From Diplonema papillatum (lineage: Eukaryota; Euglenozoa; Diplonemea; Diplonemida; Diplonemidae), in NCBI GenBank assembly GCA_030068145.1, contig JAPJBO010000001.1:496001-560000 (forward strand): DNA of 64,000 nucleotides, read 5' to 3'. The notes under the pieces are model-generated. The model worked only from the letters and a program-made list of their open reading frames with translations, did not search any database and was not told where the DNA came from. Of this stretch, positions 53,263 to 63,100 are shown one piece after another. The position numbers and the translations under genes are program-made. Within the stretch, counting starts at the first letter, position 1, and each line of letters opens with the position of its first letter.

Positions 53263-54250
53263 GGCCATCTATGTAAGCACGGAAATCAATCGGAGCCAAG
53301 TGGAGTGTGGCACGAAGTCAGTTGAATGACGGAATAGAACCCAAATATCTACCGTCGAAACATGTTCTCGGGGCCGCCCACGGATTTTTCGTTCTCCCCT
53401 TTTCTTTTTTTTGGTCTGCCACAAAAGGGGTGGAATCACTTCGGAATCACTTCGGAAATGGGGTAATACGTGCAGGGGGTCCGGGGTGCATCGAAAAGCG
53501 ACTGTCTGCACCCCTTGTGTTTTGGAGAGTGGAATCACTTCGGAAATGGGACCTGTGTGGCAGACCATTTTTTGTTTCTTTTTCATTATTTCGATCCTTT
53601 CTTTCGTACCTTCTTCTTCGTTCGCCACTGACCGACTGTTTAGTTCCTCGAAAAAGCAAGAAGAAGAGCATCCTACCACCGTTCACTGAAGCAAGAACCG
53701 CATGGTCGCCAAACAGTCGTCGGAACTGTTGTTCGCCCAGTAAAAGGGGCGCCGTCGTTTTTGTCTCGTGCTTCGGGCCAGCCAGCCTTGTCCACGCGAA
53801 ACCACACAGTATAGGGTTCTGTTGGCTATGTATGACAAGGCTTATGCGGGGTGCGCCTGATGCGTACTTGTATGAACGTTGCAAGGTTGACCAAAAGAAA
53901 GAAGGCAATGGGAAGGGCGCAAAGAAGATTGTTTCCGGGAAGGCCCAGCGTACCGCCTTTTCTGGGTTTGAACAATCTATTGGGTCAGCAGTCAGTCGTG
54001 AGGCCGGCAGGTTAGCTCGCGTCTGTCGCAGGTGTTGTATGGGGGGCGTCAAAGTGCTCGCATGGTCGGCGCGGCCTTTTCTTGCGAATGAAAGTTGCCC
54101 CCACCCCCGCAGAGGTTCGCCTCTGCTCTAGTAGCACGGGTGGTCCTGGCTGTGACGAGCAACGAACAGCCGCCTGACAAACCAGACTCACACCGCAGTC
54201 CGTCTGCAGACACTCAGGTTCCGCGCTGATGATGGTCCGCCTTATGTGTC
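53263..54250. other. No gene accepted
   Basis: TCACTTCGGAAATGGG occurs at about 53449 and 53536. A 274-codon + frame and a 201-codon - frame overlap here without recognisable domains or a convincing ATG. Confidence 0.45.
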
Positions 54251-54257
54251 CGTGGCT

Positions 54258-54410
54258 TAAAGGACCGAAACACGGCGCAGAGTGCGGTGTTGAGCACATA
54301 CCCATTCCAAGCACGTTCTTGCAAACACCCCCGCAGACGGCGCAGACGGGACCAGTGCGGTGTTGAGCACATATCCATTCCAAACACGTTCTTGCAATCC
54401 CCCCCCCCCG
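54258..54410 (+). repeat. Repeat family E, two adjacent copies
   Basis: GTGCGGTGTTGAGCACATA then CCATTCCAAGCACGTTCTTG at 54283-54327 and again at 54356-54398. The sequence before the first copy (AAGGACCGAAACACGGCGCA) is also seen before the diverged 57250 copy. Confidence 0.92.
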
Positions 54411-54635
54411 CAGAGACAGTCAGGTTGAGTGGGTGACGTGCGGTCAACGCCGAGCTTGAACGACAAGCCAACAGCGCACAGGTCGTGCCACGGTCTCGCC
54501 CAACGCAGGACTTCCGCCGGCCATTCCCACAAGCAGAAAGACCCGTCCCTCCAGGAAAAAGGGAAAAGGAAACACCCCCTAAAAAAACAAAGACCTCCGC
54601 AAAAAACTCCAAGCCAAAAAATCAAGCACACTCAT

Positions 54636-55268
54636 ATGGGCAACATGAAGGACCCGAGAGAGGAGACGCCGGTCACCGGCGTCGTTGTGAACGGAGGGTA
54701 CGGCGCTGACTGCGCGGTGCCAGCTGTGCCGCTGGCGACGTCGAGTCAGGTCATCGTGGTGGAAGAGACGGGCAAGGAGGACTACTTCCCAGCGTGCCTC
54801 GGCACCGCTGTGTTCGGCGTCTTCGGAGTGATCGGCACGCTGCTCTGCTGCCCTTCGAACCACGGGAAGCTGGGCGCCGCGTCTGGGTGTGCGTGGTGGC
54901 AGATTTGGACGCTGCTGGTGGTGTTCACGTTCTTGATCCTGATCGGCGTCCACGCCATCGACTGCGACAAGTTCATTTACCCGGACGAAATCTCGCAGCA
55001 CAAGTGCTCGGAGATCGGAGGGACGTGGAGCACCATCAGGGGAGCTTGCTTCGACGCGTGCCCCGACGACTACGACGTGACGACGGATCCTGTCAAAAAG
55101 GGCTGGGCACAGTACTGCGAGCACTCGGACCCCACCTGCGTCGGCATGACCAAGTCGCAGGTCACGGTGCACATCGTCATCTCCTTCGTCATCCTTTGCT
55201 GCGCGGTCTACTACATCAAGTTCTATGCCAAACGTATCAGGGAACAACCCCAGTACGAGACGATCTAG
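54636..55268 (+). CDS. Hypothetical three-helix membrane protein, 210 residues
   Basis: ATG at 54636 in an A-rich leader; a CCCTCCAG acceptor-like site lies near 54560. The N-terminus MGNMKD has Gly2 and could be N-myristoylated, but Lys5 makes this uncertain. Hydrophobic segments are at about 54-72 (LGTAVFGVFGVIGTLLCC), 89-108 (QIWTLLVVFTFLILIGVHAI) and 176-195. Between the second and third lies a Cys-rich loop (Cys 110, 124, 138, 142, 161, 168) that could form disulphides on the luminal or outer side. No family was recognised. The tail is short, basic and tyrosine-containing. Confidence 0.75.
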   Translation: MGNMKDPREETPVTGVVVNGGYGADCAVPAVPLATSSQVIVVEETGKEDYFPACLGTAVFGVFGVIGTLLCCPSNHGKLGAASGCAWWQIWTLLVVFTFLILIGVHAIDCDKFIYPDEISQHKCSEIGGTWSTIRGACFDACPDDYDVTTDPVKKGWAQYCEHSDPTCVGMTKSQVTVHIVISFVILCCAVYYIKFYAKRIREQPQYETI

Positions 55269-55697
55269 CCGCTGTGCCCCAAGTCGTGGCATGAAAAATG
55301 CACACTTGTGACCGGAAGAAGGAGCATAATATTATGAAGCAGAAGAGGGGAAGCAAGCGCTCGCTTTCTTCAACTTTTTTTGCGCTGCTCTCCCTCTCCC
55401 CCCCCTCTCTGTTTTTTTTCCCCCTCCAACAAAAACACGCATTCTTTTCTTTTGGCTGCTTTTACACTGATAGCCTGCACGGAACATGCCAAGCTGTGTT
55501 CTTTTTCTAAGTCCGCTAGTCATGTTCCTATGAAATCGCATGTTGGTATCTCCATGCATTTGTGGGTTGGAGAAATCTTTTCCGACTCCCCAAGTCGGGT
55601 TGGGTCTAATCCTACGACCAGGGAAGAAGTTGCAAAGAAGGCTGTCGCCGCGAAAAGGCTTTCAGTGTTTCTGGTCCTTCGTGTTTTCTTTCTTCAA
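55269..55697. other. No gene seen
   Basis: 3' flank of the membrane-protein gene; no feature recognised. Confidence 0.45.
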
Positions 55698-55748
55698 AAC
55701 AGGCGTAGGAAATACTCGAGGAGGCCGCCGATTGTCAAATTTTCGTAA
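55698..55748 (+). repeat. Dispersed repeat family A, 5' fragment
   Basis: CGTAGGAAATACTCGAGGAG and GCCGCCGATTGTCAAATTTT match the start of the family. Confidence 0.7.
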
Positions 55749-56937
55749 TAACAATTAATTTTAAACACGAAAGAGAACCCTGGCAGCGTGTTTGGGAGAA
55801 GATTAGCCTACCGATCATATTCACTCACTATCACTCACTAGCAGGCTAATCCTCCCCCGGCACGTACAAACGTGCCCAGCACGACGAATGCGTTCCACCA
55901 ATGACAACAAATCAGACCTGGTCGTCGCCCATTGGTAGTTGTGCTATTTCTCCCTCTCTTTAGCCCAAGCACCGGGCGGTGCCTCCGAAATTTCCTGGGA
56001 TCGGTTCCAATTCTGTTTTCCTTGCCTTGCGTGTCGCGTACCGATCCTGTTCTGTTCCCACCTATGTTTACTTCTTTCGGCCAACCCCTGGCTCTCCCAT
56101 TCCCGTCTTTGTCCTAGGTGCTCTCCTGGCCCGCACCCCCTTCTGTTCTAACCGATATTCTTTTTTTTTTTTTTTTTGATTCGTTTTTTCTCGAAGTTCT
56201 CTTTTGTTTTTAATAGTCTTTTTTTTTTTTTTTTTTTTCAATTCCAGCTCCATTTTCTTTTTTGACCCGTCCTTCCTTGCTCTTTTCCTGCCTTCGTGTT
56301 GTGGTAGTTGGCAGTTTCTGTCGTCGTGGCTCTGCATTTCATCGCCCCCTTGCTATTCCTATTGGGTCAATCAACTGTGAATTACGACGCAAGGAATGCG
56401 CGTTGTAACCGCACCCAAGCCACAGGTATAATCGAGTGTGGACAGAATGGCAGCAAGCTGAACCCGAAACCCGCAGCTAACACGCACTGCCCCGTCACTG
56501 AGAGGAAAAAGGGAAAACGGCTAGAAAGGACGCATCTTTCGGAGTTGAATTGTCTCGCCCAACTCTCTGTCTCTAACAAGAAATTGCTTCGTCTGACGCC
56601 GAGCTACCTTGCAGTGAGAATCTTGGTTTGGGGAGGGAAGTCGGCTATATATGTTCGCATTATTCTGGCGTCGTCCCCCCAACCCCAAAAAAGGTGCGTG
56701 CATTGTTTTCGGCCCCCCCCCCCCCCCCCCCCCGGGGGGCCCCCCCCCCCCCCCCACCCCGCCACATCCCCACAAAACCTTTTTTGCGTTTGTTTATTTT
56801 CCGACCCTTTTTGTCTCATTACAGTTCCTCGGACCGCACTCTACCAGAAGATTCCTCTTCCTTCAACGGCGGCTCGTCACGTCCTGGGGAAGTCAAGCAG
56901 CCCGGATGAAGGAGTGCTAAGTGCTTTTTTACATAAG
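55749..56937. other. No gene seen; homopolymer tracts
   Basis: Two T runs (about 56160-56178 and 56218-56239) and a C-G-C block at 56717-56756. A 215-codon frame across it is mostly poly-Pro from the C runs. Confidence 0.5.
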
Positions 56938-57095
56938 TGCCAGCTTGGAAGGTAGTGCTCGACAAAGCTGCCAGACAGAGAACCGAAGGGGTCACCCTTC
57001 GTGCTGTAACTACCAAACCACGTGTTGAACGGACGCGGGTCTACCCCTTCACGACAAGGCACACAAACACAACAGCTGTCAAAAAGTCCTGAGTG
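56938..57095 (+). repeat. 5' fragment of the LINE found at 32043
   Basis: Matches 32043-32180: AGCTTGGAAGG, AAGCTGCCAGACA, CGTGCTGTAACTACC-type and ACCACGTGTTGAACGGACG. No RT follows, so this copy has lost its body or is a fragment. Confidence 0.85.
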
Positions 57096-57214
57096 GGAAA
57101 ACAAGCCTAAGCCCACGGTGGTGTACGCGAAGAACAAAAAAAGGGGTGTAGAACAGGCTGGCACGGTGGTGCGTTGGAGCGATGAACAAATCAGATTGTG
57201 TTTGTATCATATTT

Positions 57215-57300
57215 ACGGCTTAAAGAACCGAAATACGGCGCAGGTGGGGTCAGTGCGGTGCTGCGTTTCCAACCATTCCAAGCACGTTCTTGCAACTATC
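57215..57300 (+). repeat. Repeat family E, diverged
   Basis: TAAAGAACCGAAATACGGCG, then CCATTCCAAGCACGTTCTTG. Confidence 0.85.
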
Positions 57301-57707
57301 TCCCCAACAGGATTCCTCCGTTGGCTGGCAGGGCGGGGGAAATTCTTTTACAAACAAAAGGTCGCAAGACACCAAACTGATCTCGGGATCGACGGCACAA
57401 CAAAGAAAAAGAAAAAAACACATCGCCGGCAACACACAAAAATAAGAAGGTCAAGCAAATACACGGAACAGCCCAAATAAAAGGGGAATCCGCTTGCATT
57501 GGAAGGGTCGGCCCGGACCAAAAAAACGGGGCGGGGAGGGTAGTCACCTCCCACATCCCACCGTCGGTCGCAGGAGTCTGTTGGCTCAGCCAAAGTGAGT
57601 CGTGAGCAGAGAAGGCAAAAAGAACGAAGGTAGCACCACCTACCAGACCGACTGAGACCGCCGCCAAATTCTTTTGAAGACGTACGAAAACCTAGACACA
57701 AATATAG

Positions 57708-57777
57708 CCCAAAAGCATCTGCAGAATAACACGAAAAGCCTATAGGCGAAACCCCGTTTTCACATTCCTGTCACACT
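57708..57777 (+). repeat. Dispersed repeat family C
   Basis: AAAGCATCTGCAGAATAACA and CCCGTTTTCACATTCC. Confidence 0.87.
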
Positions 57778-57808
57778 CCCGTCGGCCCACAAAAGAGCAC
57801 GTAACAGT

Positions 57809-57810
<2 letters not shown>

Positions 57811-57881
<71 letters not shown>

Positions 57882-57904
57882 GTGAGAGAGAGAGAGAAGA
57901 GAGA

Positions 57905-57987
<83 letters not shown>

Positions 57988-57989
57988 AT

Positions 57990-58080
<91 letters not shown>
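57811..58080. repeat. (GA)n microsatellite, about 270 bp
   Basis: Long GA tract interrupted by GAGAAGAGA and a few GGGA or GTGA units. It lies 250 bp before the next ATG. Confidence 0.97.
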
Positions 58081-58082
<2 letters not shown>

Positions 58083-58333
58083 GGTGGAAAAGAGCTACAG
58101 GGCAAACTATCGAACCGACGGACACCACCGCCAAAAAATAATTTTCTCCCGCCCTCCCCGGGCACCAAAACGACCCCTCCAGGGGTGGTCCTAAGCGGCC
58201 AGATTGCGGAGTCGTTGGCAGAATCTGACTCTGACCCCCCCTCCCTTGCAAAGTCGTTGGGGGCTCTCAGGGTAGTGTCAGCACGGGACCCCTCCCCCCG
58301 CCGGTCCAGAGCGCTCGTCTGCAAGGTTCGCGG

Positions 58334-58843
58334 ATGGAGGGCGGGGGCGGCGGACGGTGGTCGCTTCCGGCGTGGACGATGCGCCTCCGCACCCTGGTCG
58401 TGGCTGGTTGCTTCCTGGCCGGGTGCTTCCTCGTGTACCTCGGGCGTGAGCGGTTCTTGGCGTTCGAGGACCCCGACGACGCCTACTTCGCCACCTGCTG
58501 CGCGGGCGACAAGTACCGGCGCCGGTGCAATACGGAGGGGAGGGTTTCCGACTCCGACTACTTCTGGAACGTGACCGCGGAAAAGTGCCCCGGGAAAGTG
58601 TTCTCGTACGCGACGGACTGCGGGGAGGCGCTCGCGGAGTGGCGGCCTGGCACCTGCGGCGACTGCTGGGTGAAGAAGACGTGCGCGGCGGTGCGGCTGG
58701 TCGTCGTCGACGACGACGCCTCGGAGCACCTCACGTTCATGTCGATCGGCTGCGCGGGCCTCGTCCTGTTTTGCTACTGCGGCCGCCTGCTCATCGGGCA
58801 CGTCGAACGGCGCTTGGATCGGTTTGCAGACGAACTCGTGTGA
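58334..58843 (+). CDS. Hypothetical Cys-rich protein with two membrane helices, 169 residues
   Basis: ATG at 58334 after CCGGTCCAG, an acceptor-like site at about 58300-58308; a second in-frame ATG at 58379 would shorten it by 15 residues. The N-terminal hydrophobic segment (about 20-37, TLVVAGCFLAGCFLVYL) could be a signal anchor, and the C-terminal one (about 135-153, FMSIGCAGLVLFCYCGRLLIG) a second helix. In between are paired cysteines (ATCCAGDKYRRRC, CPGKVF, ATDCGEA, GTCGDCWVKKTC) and an acidic stretch VVVDDDASEH. The layout, a Cys-rich loop between hydrophobic helices, recalls the 54636 product, but I see no clear sequence identity. No family was recognised. Degenerate copies of the 3' part follow. 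Confidence 0.7.
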   Translation: MEGGGGGRWSLPAWTMRLRTLVVAGCFLAGCFLVYLGRERFLAFEDPDDAYFATCCAGDKYRRRCNTEGRVSDSDYFWNVTAEKCPGKVFSYATDCGEALAEWRPGTCGDCWVKKTCAAVRLVVVDDDASEHLTFMSIGCAGLVLFCYCGRLLIGHVERRLDRFADELV

Positions 58844-58870
58844 AGCCGCATCCAGAGAACCTGAGGTATT

Positions 58871-59612
58871 CCCAAGGTTGATGCTTGACCAGGTTCTGTT
58901 GGGTACAAGAAACCTGGCGAGCTTCGATAGTTCATGTACAAGTATCGGCACCGGTGCAATGCGCGCGGAATCACCATCTCGTACGCGATGGACTGCAGGA
59001 AGTCGCTCGCGGAGTGGTGGCCCGGCACCTGCGGCGGCTGCTGGGTGAAGAAGACGAGCGCGGCGGTGCGGCTGGTCGTCGTCGACGACGACGCCTCGGA
59101 GCACCTTACGTTCATGTCGCTGTTTTGCTACTGCGGCCGCCTGCTCATCGGGCACGTCGAACGGCGCTTGGATCGGTTTGCAGACGAACTCGTATGAAGC
59201 CCGCATCCAGAGAACCTGGGGTACTCCCTAAGGTCGATGGTTGACCAGGATCTATTGGGTACAAGGGTACAGAAACCCGGCGAGCGGCGACTCCCAAGGT
59301 TGACGATTGACCGGGTTCTGTTGGGTGCAATAGCACAGAAACCTGACGAGCCGAAGTTCGATACTTCATGTACTGAGGATGGCAACTTTTCATTGCCGCC
59401 TGTAACCATCGAGAGCCGACGGTGCTACGTCCATGAACCTGTTGTAAGGCGTAGAGAGTGGCAGCACCCGCGGCGGCTGCCGGGTGAATTAGACGAGCTG
59501 GTCGTCGTTGACGACGACGCCTCGGTGCACCTCACGTTCATGTCGATCGGCTGTGCGGGCCTCGTCTTGTTTTGCTGCTGCGGCCGCGAGCTGCCGCAGC
59601 AGCCCCCCCCAG
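58871..59612 (+). pseudogene. Two tandem degenerate copies of the 3' part of the 58334 gene
   Basis: 58934-59197 repeats 58507-58843 with internal deletions (about 60 and 15 bp) and ends at the same ELV stop. About 59440-59612 repeats only the part around VVVDDDAS and the last helix and then diverges. The 3' flank (CCCAAGGTTGATGCTTGACC, TTCTGTTGGGTACAAG) is also repeated at 58871, 59230 and 59300, so the duplicated unit included the 3' flank. Confidence 0.92.
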
Positions 59613-59675
59613 GGTGCTTATTAAGGGCTGTTACATGTTACGGATCGCGGTCAGGGGGTGCGGGTGGTGGTGGGG

Positions 59676-59703
59676 GGGGGGGACCCCCCCCCCCCCCCCC
59701 CCC
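59676..59703. repeat. G-run next to C-run
   Basis: About 13 G then about 19 C, able to form a hairpin and a likely assembly or replication trouble spot. Confidence 0.9.
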
Positions 59704-59870
59704 TCCTGCATGGCTGGCAGGTCACCCAGTGTCAAGCGACCGACTCCCCAACTGCCGCTGGCCAGGTCAGGCTGGCACGACAAAGGAGTTACGGAGGGCG
59801 GCAGCTTGGGCAATGCCGACTTTGCGGAGGCATTCAACGGACGACGATCTGCCGCAGTGGACACAAGGAG

Positions 59871-59990
59871 CTGAGCCCTGCGCTCCTTCCCAAAAACGCC
59901 AAGCAGCTCCTTTCGCTTCGCTGCGAGGTTATCCTTACCCTAATCTTGGCATCCGCGGAGTGCCCGTCCCGCGAGCGCTGTTCCAGAAAC
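59871..59990 (-). repeat. Inverted copy of part of the hAT-like gene
   Basis: Reverse complement of 63091-63209 with few mismatches (CTGAGCCCTGCGCTCC, AGCAGCTCCTTTCGCTTCGC, GCGAGCGCTGTTCCAGAAAC). The parent gene begins only 144 bp downstream. Confidence 0.92.
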
Positions 59991-60133
59991 GGGCTAAAAA
60001 AACAAGAGTCGAGGGCCGAGGAAACCTTTCGGTATTTAGTATGTACACTAAAACAAGGATTAATCATCTCTGCTCTCGGTAGCTATTTATTCCCGCAGGG
60101 AGCCTGAGATACAGTAAATACACAACAACAAAC

Positions 60134-63100
60134 ATGACGGATGCCGCCTTCTTCATTGAAGCTGTTGCAGACGGCACGTTTGGAGAGTGCGTTGAATGGA
60201 GTGAGGAAAGGGTGCTTGCTCGTATCCGCGACTTGCGTGGTTCGCAAACACAGGACGCGCAAGCCTTTCAGGCTGAGCTTGCTGCCGCAAGCAACCCAAA
60301 CTTGGGAATTAGCTCCAACAACGAAGGAGTGAAATTCTGTGTCGTTTTGCCCGGTGTCCAGGTGGCAACGTGGGAAGAAGTTGGACGCAGGCTGCTGAAG
60401 CCGATACGAGGAACGTATCAGAGCATGCAGAAAAGGGCCTCGGGGCTTGTGAAGCGCAAGAAGTGGTCCGCGGACGCAGTCCTTCGGCAGGTGCAGACCG
60501 AGTTCGGTGCGGCAAGTTCAGGAGACACCACTACTACAGTGGATACCTGCTCCGTCCAGCTGTTCAATGCTGCAGTTGAGAAAGCCGTTTGTAAACACGG
60601 CCCTCAGCACCACCTCAACCACGAAGAGCTTTTCGCGCTCTTGGAAATGGAAGGTCGCGAGGCAAATTTGGTTTCGCAAAGCGTTTCGAAGTGGCGCAGC
60701 GAAGGACTGCACGAAGGCTGGAGTAGACGCGGCAAGCTGTACTGCTTGTTCGTTGTTGGGGCCGCTTGTGCTGGCTGCGCCGACTCGATTGATGGTGCGC
60801 TGTCATTCAATGCTGCGGTTGCGTCCATCGTCCAAGCGAAAGGCGAGCAACACAGTCTCTGTGCTGAGCAGCTTTTTGACCTCTTGGGGATAGAGAAGGC
60901 TCGCCGAAAGGCTTTTCACCAAAAGCTTTTGAGTTGGCTTCCCGAGGCTTCGGGATGGAATCGGTCCTTCGCGGGACAGAAACGAAAAGCTTTCTATTGC
61001 CTTTTCAAAGACGTGAAGTGCACCAAATGCTCCCCCGCCCAACAACAACAATCCGACGTAAGTCCAGAACATGTGCCGTGCGCTGCAACAAACAGCCCAG
61101 ACCCTGTAGCGAATGTAGGTCCTGCACCTGCTACACCTGCAAACGCGGACGACGATCAGCCTCCCACGCCGACGTCGGATACAGTGAAGAAGACACTTGA
61201 GCAGCTCAAGGCCGAAGCAGCAGCCATTGGTATCAAGACCACTGGAACAAAAAAAGCCCTCCAACAGAGTATTGCTGAGGCTACGCAATCCGAAGAGCCA
61301 CAAACGCAGCGGCTCGTGTACCGCATTGTCGATCACCTGTCCACTGCTTGTCCTGACTTGAGGAGGGAGCTGGAAGCGGAGTTTGCTAGCGAAAAGCGGC
61401 TCGTGTCGGGCTCTCATACCCAAACAACGCATCAGCATGGGTTGGTTTGTGGGTACAACGCGTGTTTTCTTGGGGAAAAACTAAAGAGAATTCCCTTCTC
61501 CCGAGCTGACAACGCATCTCTTCCAGAACTGTACACCTGGTTCCGTGGAACGTCACCGAACATGCTGGGCATGTCGGAAAAGAGGTGGGAGTCCATCAAG
61601 GAGCACTTGCGAGTTGGTGAGGAACCCCCGGCTTTGACAACATTTGAAGTCCAGGCCTTTGCATGCAAAAATGGACTGAAGTTCATCTCGAAGGACCTTG
61701 GAAGCGTATCGAGTTTCAGGTTCCAGGCTCTGCGGACAAATGATGTGTGTGTTGTAAACCTCCGCCTCCCCTCCAGCAGCCACCTCTTAAACCACTTCTT
61801 CTGCGTTTCCTTCACCGCCGCACCGGATACCAAGGCGATGCTGGAAGAGAAGAAGTCGACGCAGCAGCCATTCTATCCTGCCCCACTTTTTCGGCCCCAG
61901 CTATCGCCGTTTGCTCGAATCAACAGAGAAACGGAACGGGTCCCCGGAGGGTACATGTGCCTTGCTTGCCATCACACGCACGTCTTCATCTGGGGCAGCC
62001 TTTCTTCGGGGGTTGCTGCCGCATTTGCGAAGGGTACGGCGGGCCCTTATCAAACCGATGAAGCCGCGCGGACAGCTCTTTCGCGGCACCGCAACTCCAA
62101 CGCGCACCGAGTGTCTTTGTGGGTCGTGCGATACGGTGCCTTTGTAATAGTCGGGTACCTCACGGTTGCTGCTGCTGCGATCGCGTTCCGCGTTGTCCCT
62201 GCCAACTTCCGGTCAGACGCGCACCCGCAAGCAGGCAACACGTTTGAGGTCAGTCTCAAGGCTGAGCTTGCCGAGACCCCTTACCTTTCGGAAGAGAGGC
62301 TGCAGCGCTTCTTCAACTTGCATGTTCCCATGTTCATCAGGGTGTGCGAAGGAGTGTCTCACAGAAGTTCCGTGCGGCAGATAAGAGCCGACCGATTGCG
62401 GGGTATTGATATACCCAAGAAGTACAACACCACTTCACACGTCTCGGAAATGGTGGGCATCTGGGCTTCCATCGCACAAGTGCGCATCGCCAAGGAACTA
62501 AGTGTATCGAGCTCCTTTGTGCTGATCTTGGACGGAACGACACTGAAGCACGCAATGCAGATGGAGGTGTATGTAGTTATCCTACGCTACTTCGTCTCAT
62601 CTTTGTGCGCAGTTAAAGAAACTGCCTTGGGACTCGTGGGGTTCGAGGCTTCCGACGATACAGATGGCAACACCATCTTCTTGAAGTCTCGTGCGATGCT
62701 TGCAGATTTCGGCGTTGCGGCACAGCAGATAACGGCAACCTGCAGTGATTCGGGATCGAATCTAGCGGGGCACATCACAGGGGTATACGGTTTGTTGAAG
62801 AAAGATTTCAACCCTCAGTGTGCCCGTGTTCCGGACTTTTCGCACCGACTGGAGACCGAACTTGAGCGAGCCTTCGATTCATCCGTTGTTGAAGAAATCA
62901 CGGAAGCAATTCTTACGATGGAGGCGAACTTGCGAACATCCGGAAAGCTTTATCGCCGACTCAGGCGTTTCGCTAAGCTGCAAGGCTTTGCTGCGGGTCC
63001 CAAACCATCCCTCCATTGCTCTATTCGGTGGTTGCCAAAAACCTTTCGTCTGTGGGAGAAGGCCGCTGCATTGTGGCCACTCTGGAAGATGTTTCTGGAA

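Noticed and set aside
53307..54131. 274-codon + frame between satellite and repeat family E
   Set aside because: GTG start, contains internal repeats, low coding bias and a competing antisense frame.
56308..56955. 215-codon frame with poly-proline
   Set aside because: Starts at TTG and depends on the C-run at 56717; no domain.
57740..59206. 488-codon minus-strand frame rich in Ser-Leu
   Set aside because: Its core is the GA microsatellite read as CT, and its ends are antisense to the Cys-rich gene and its copies.
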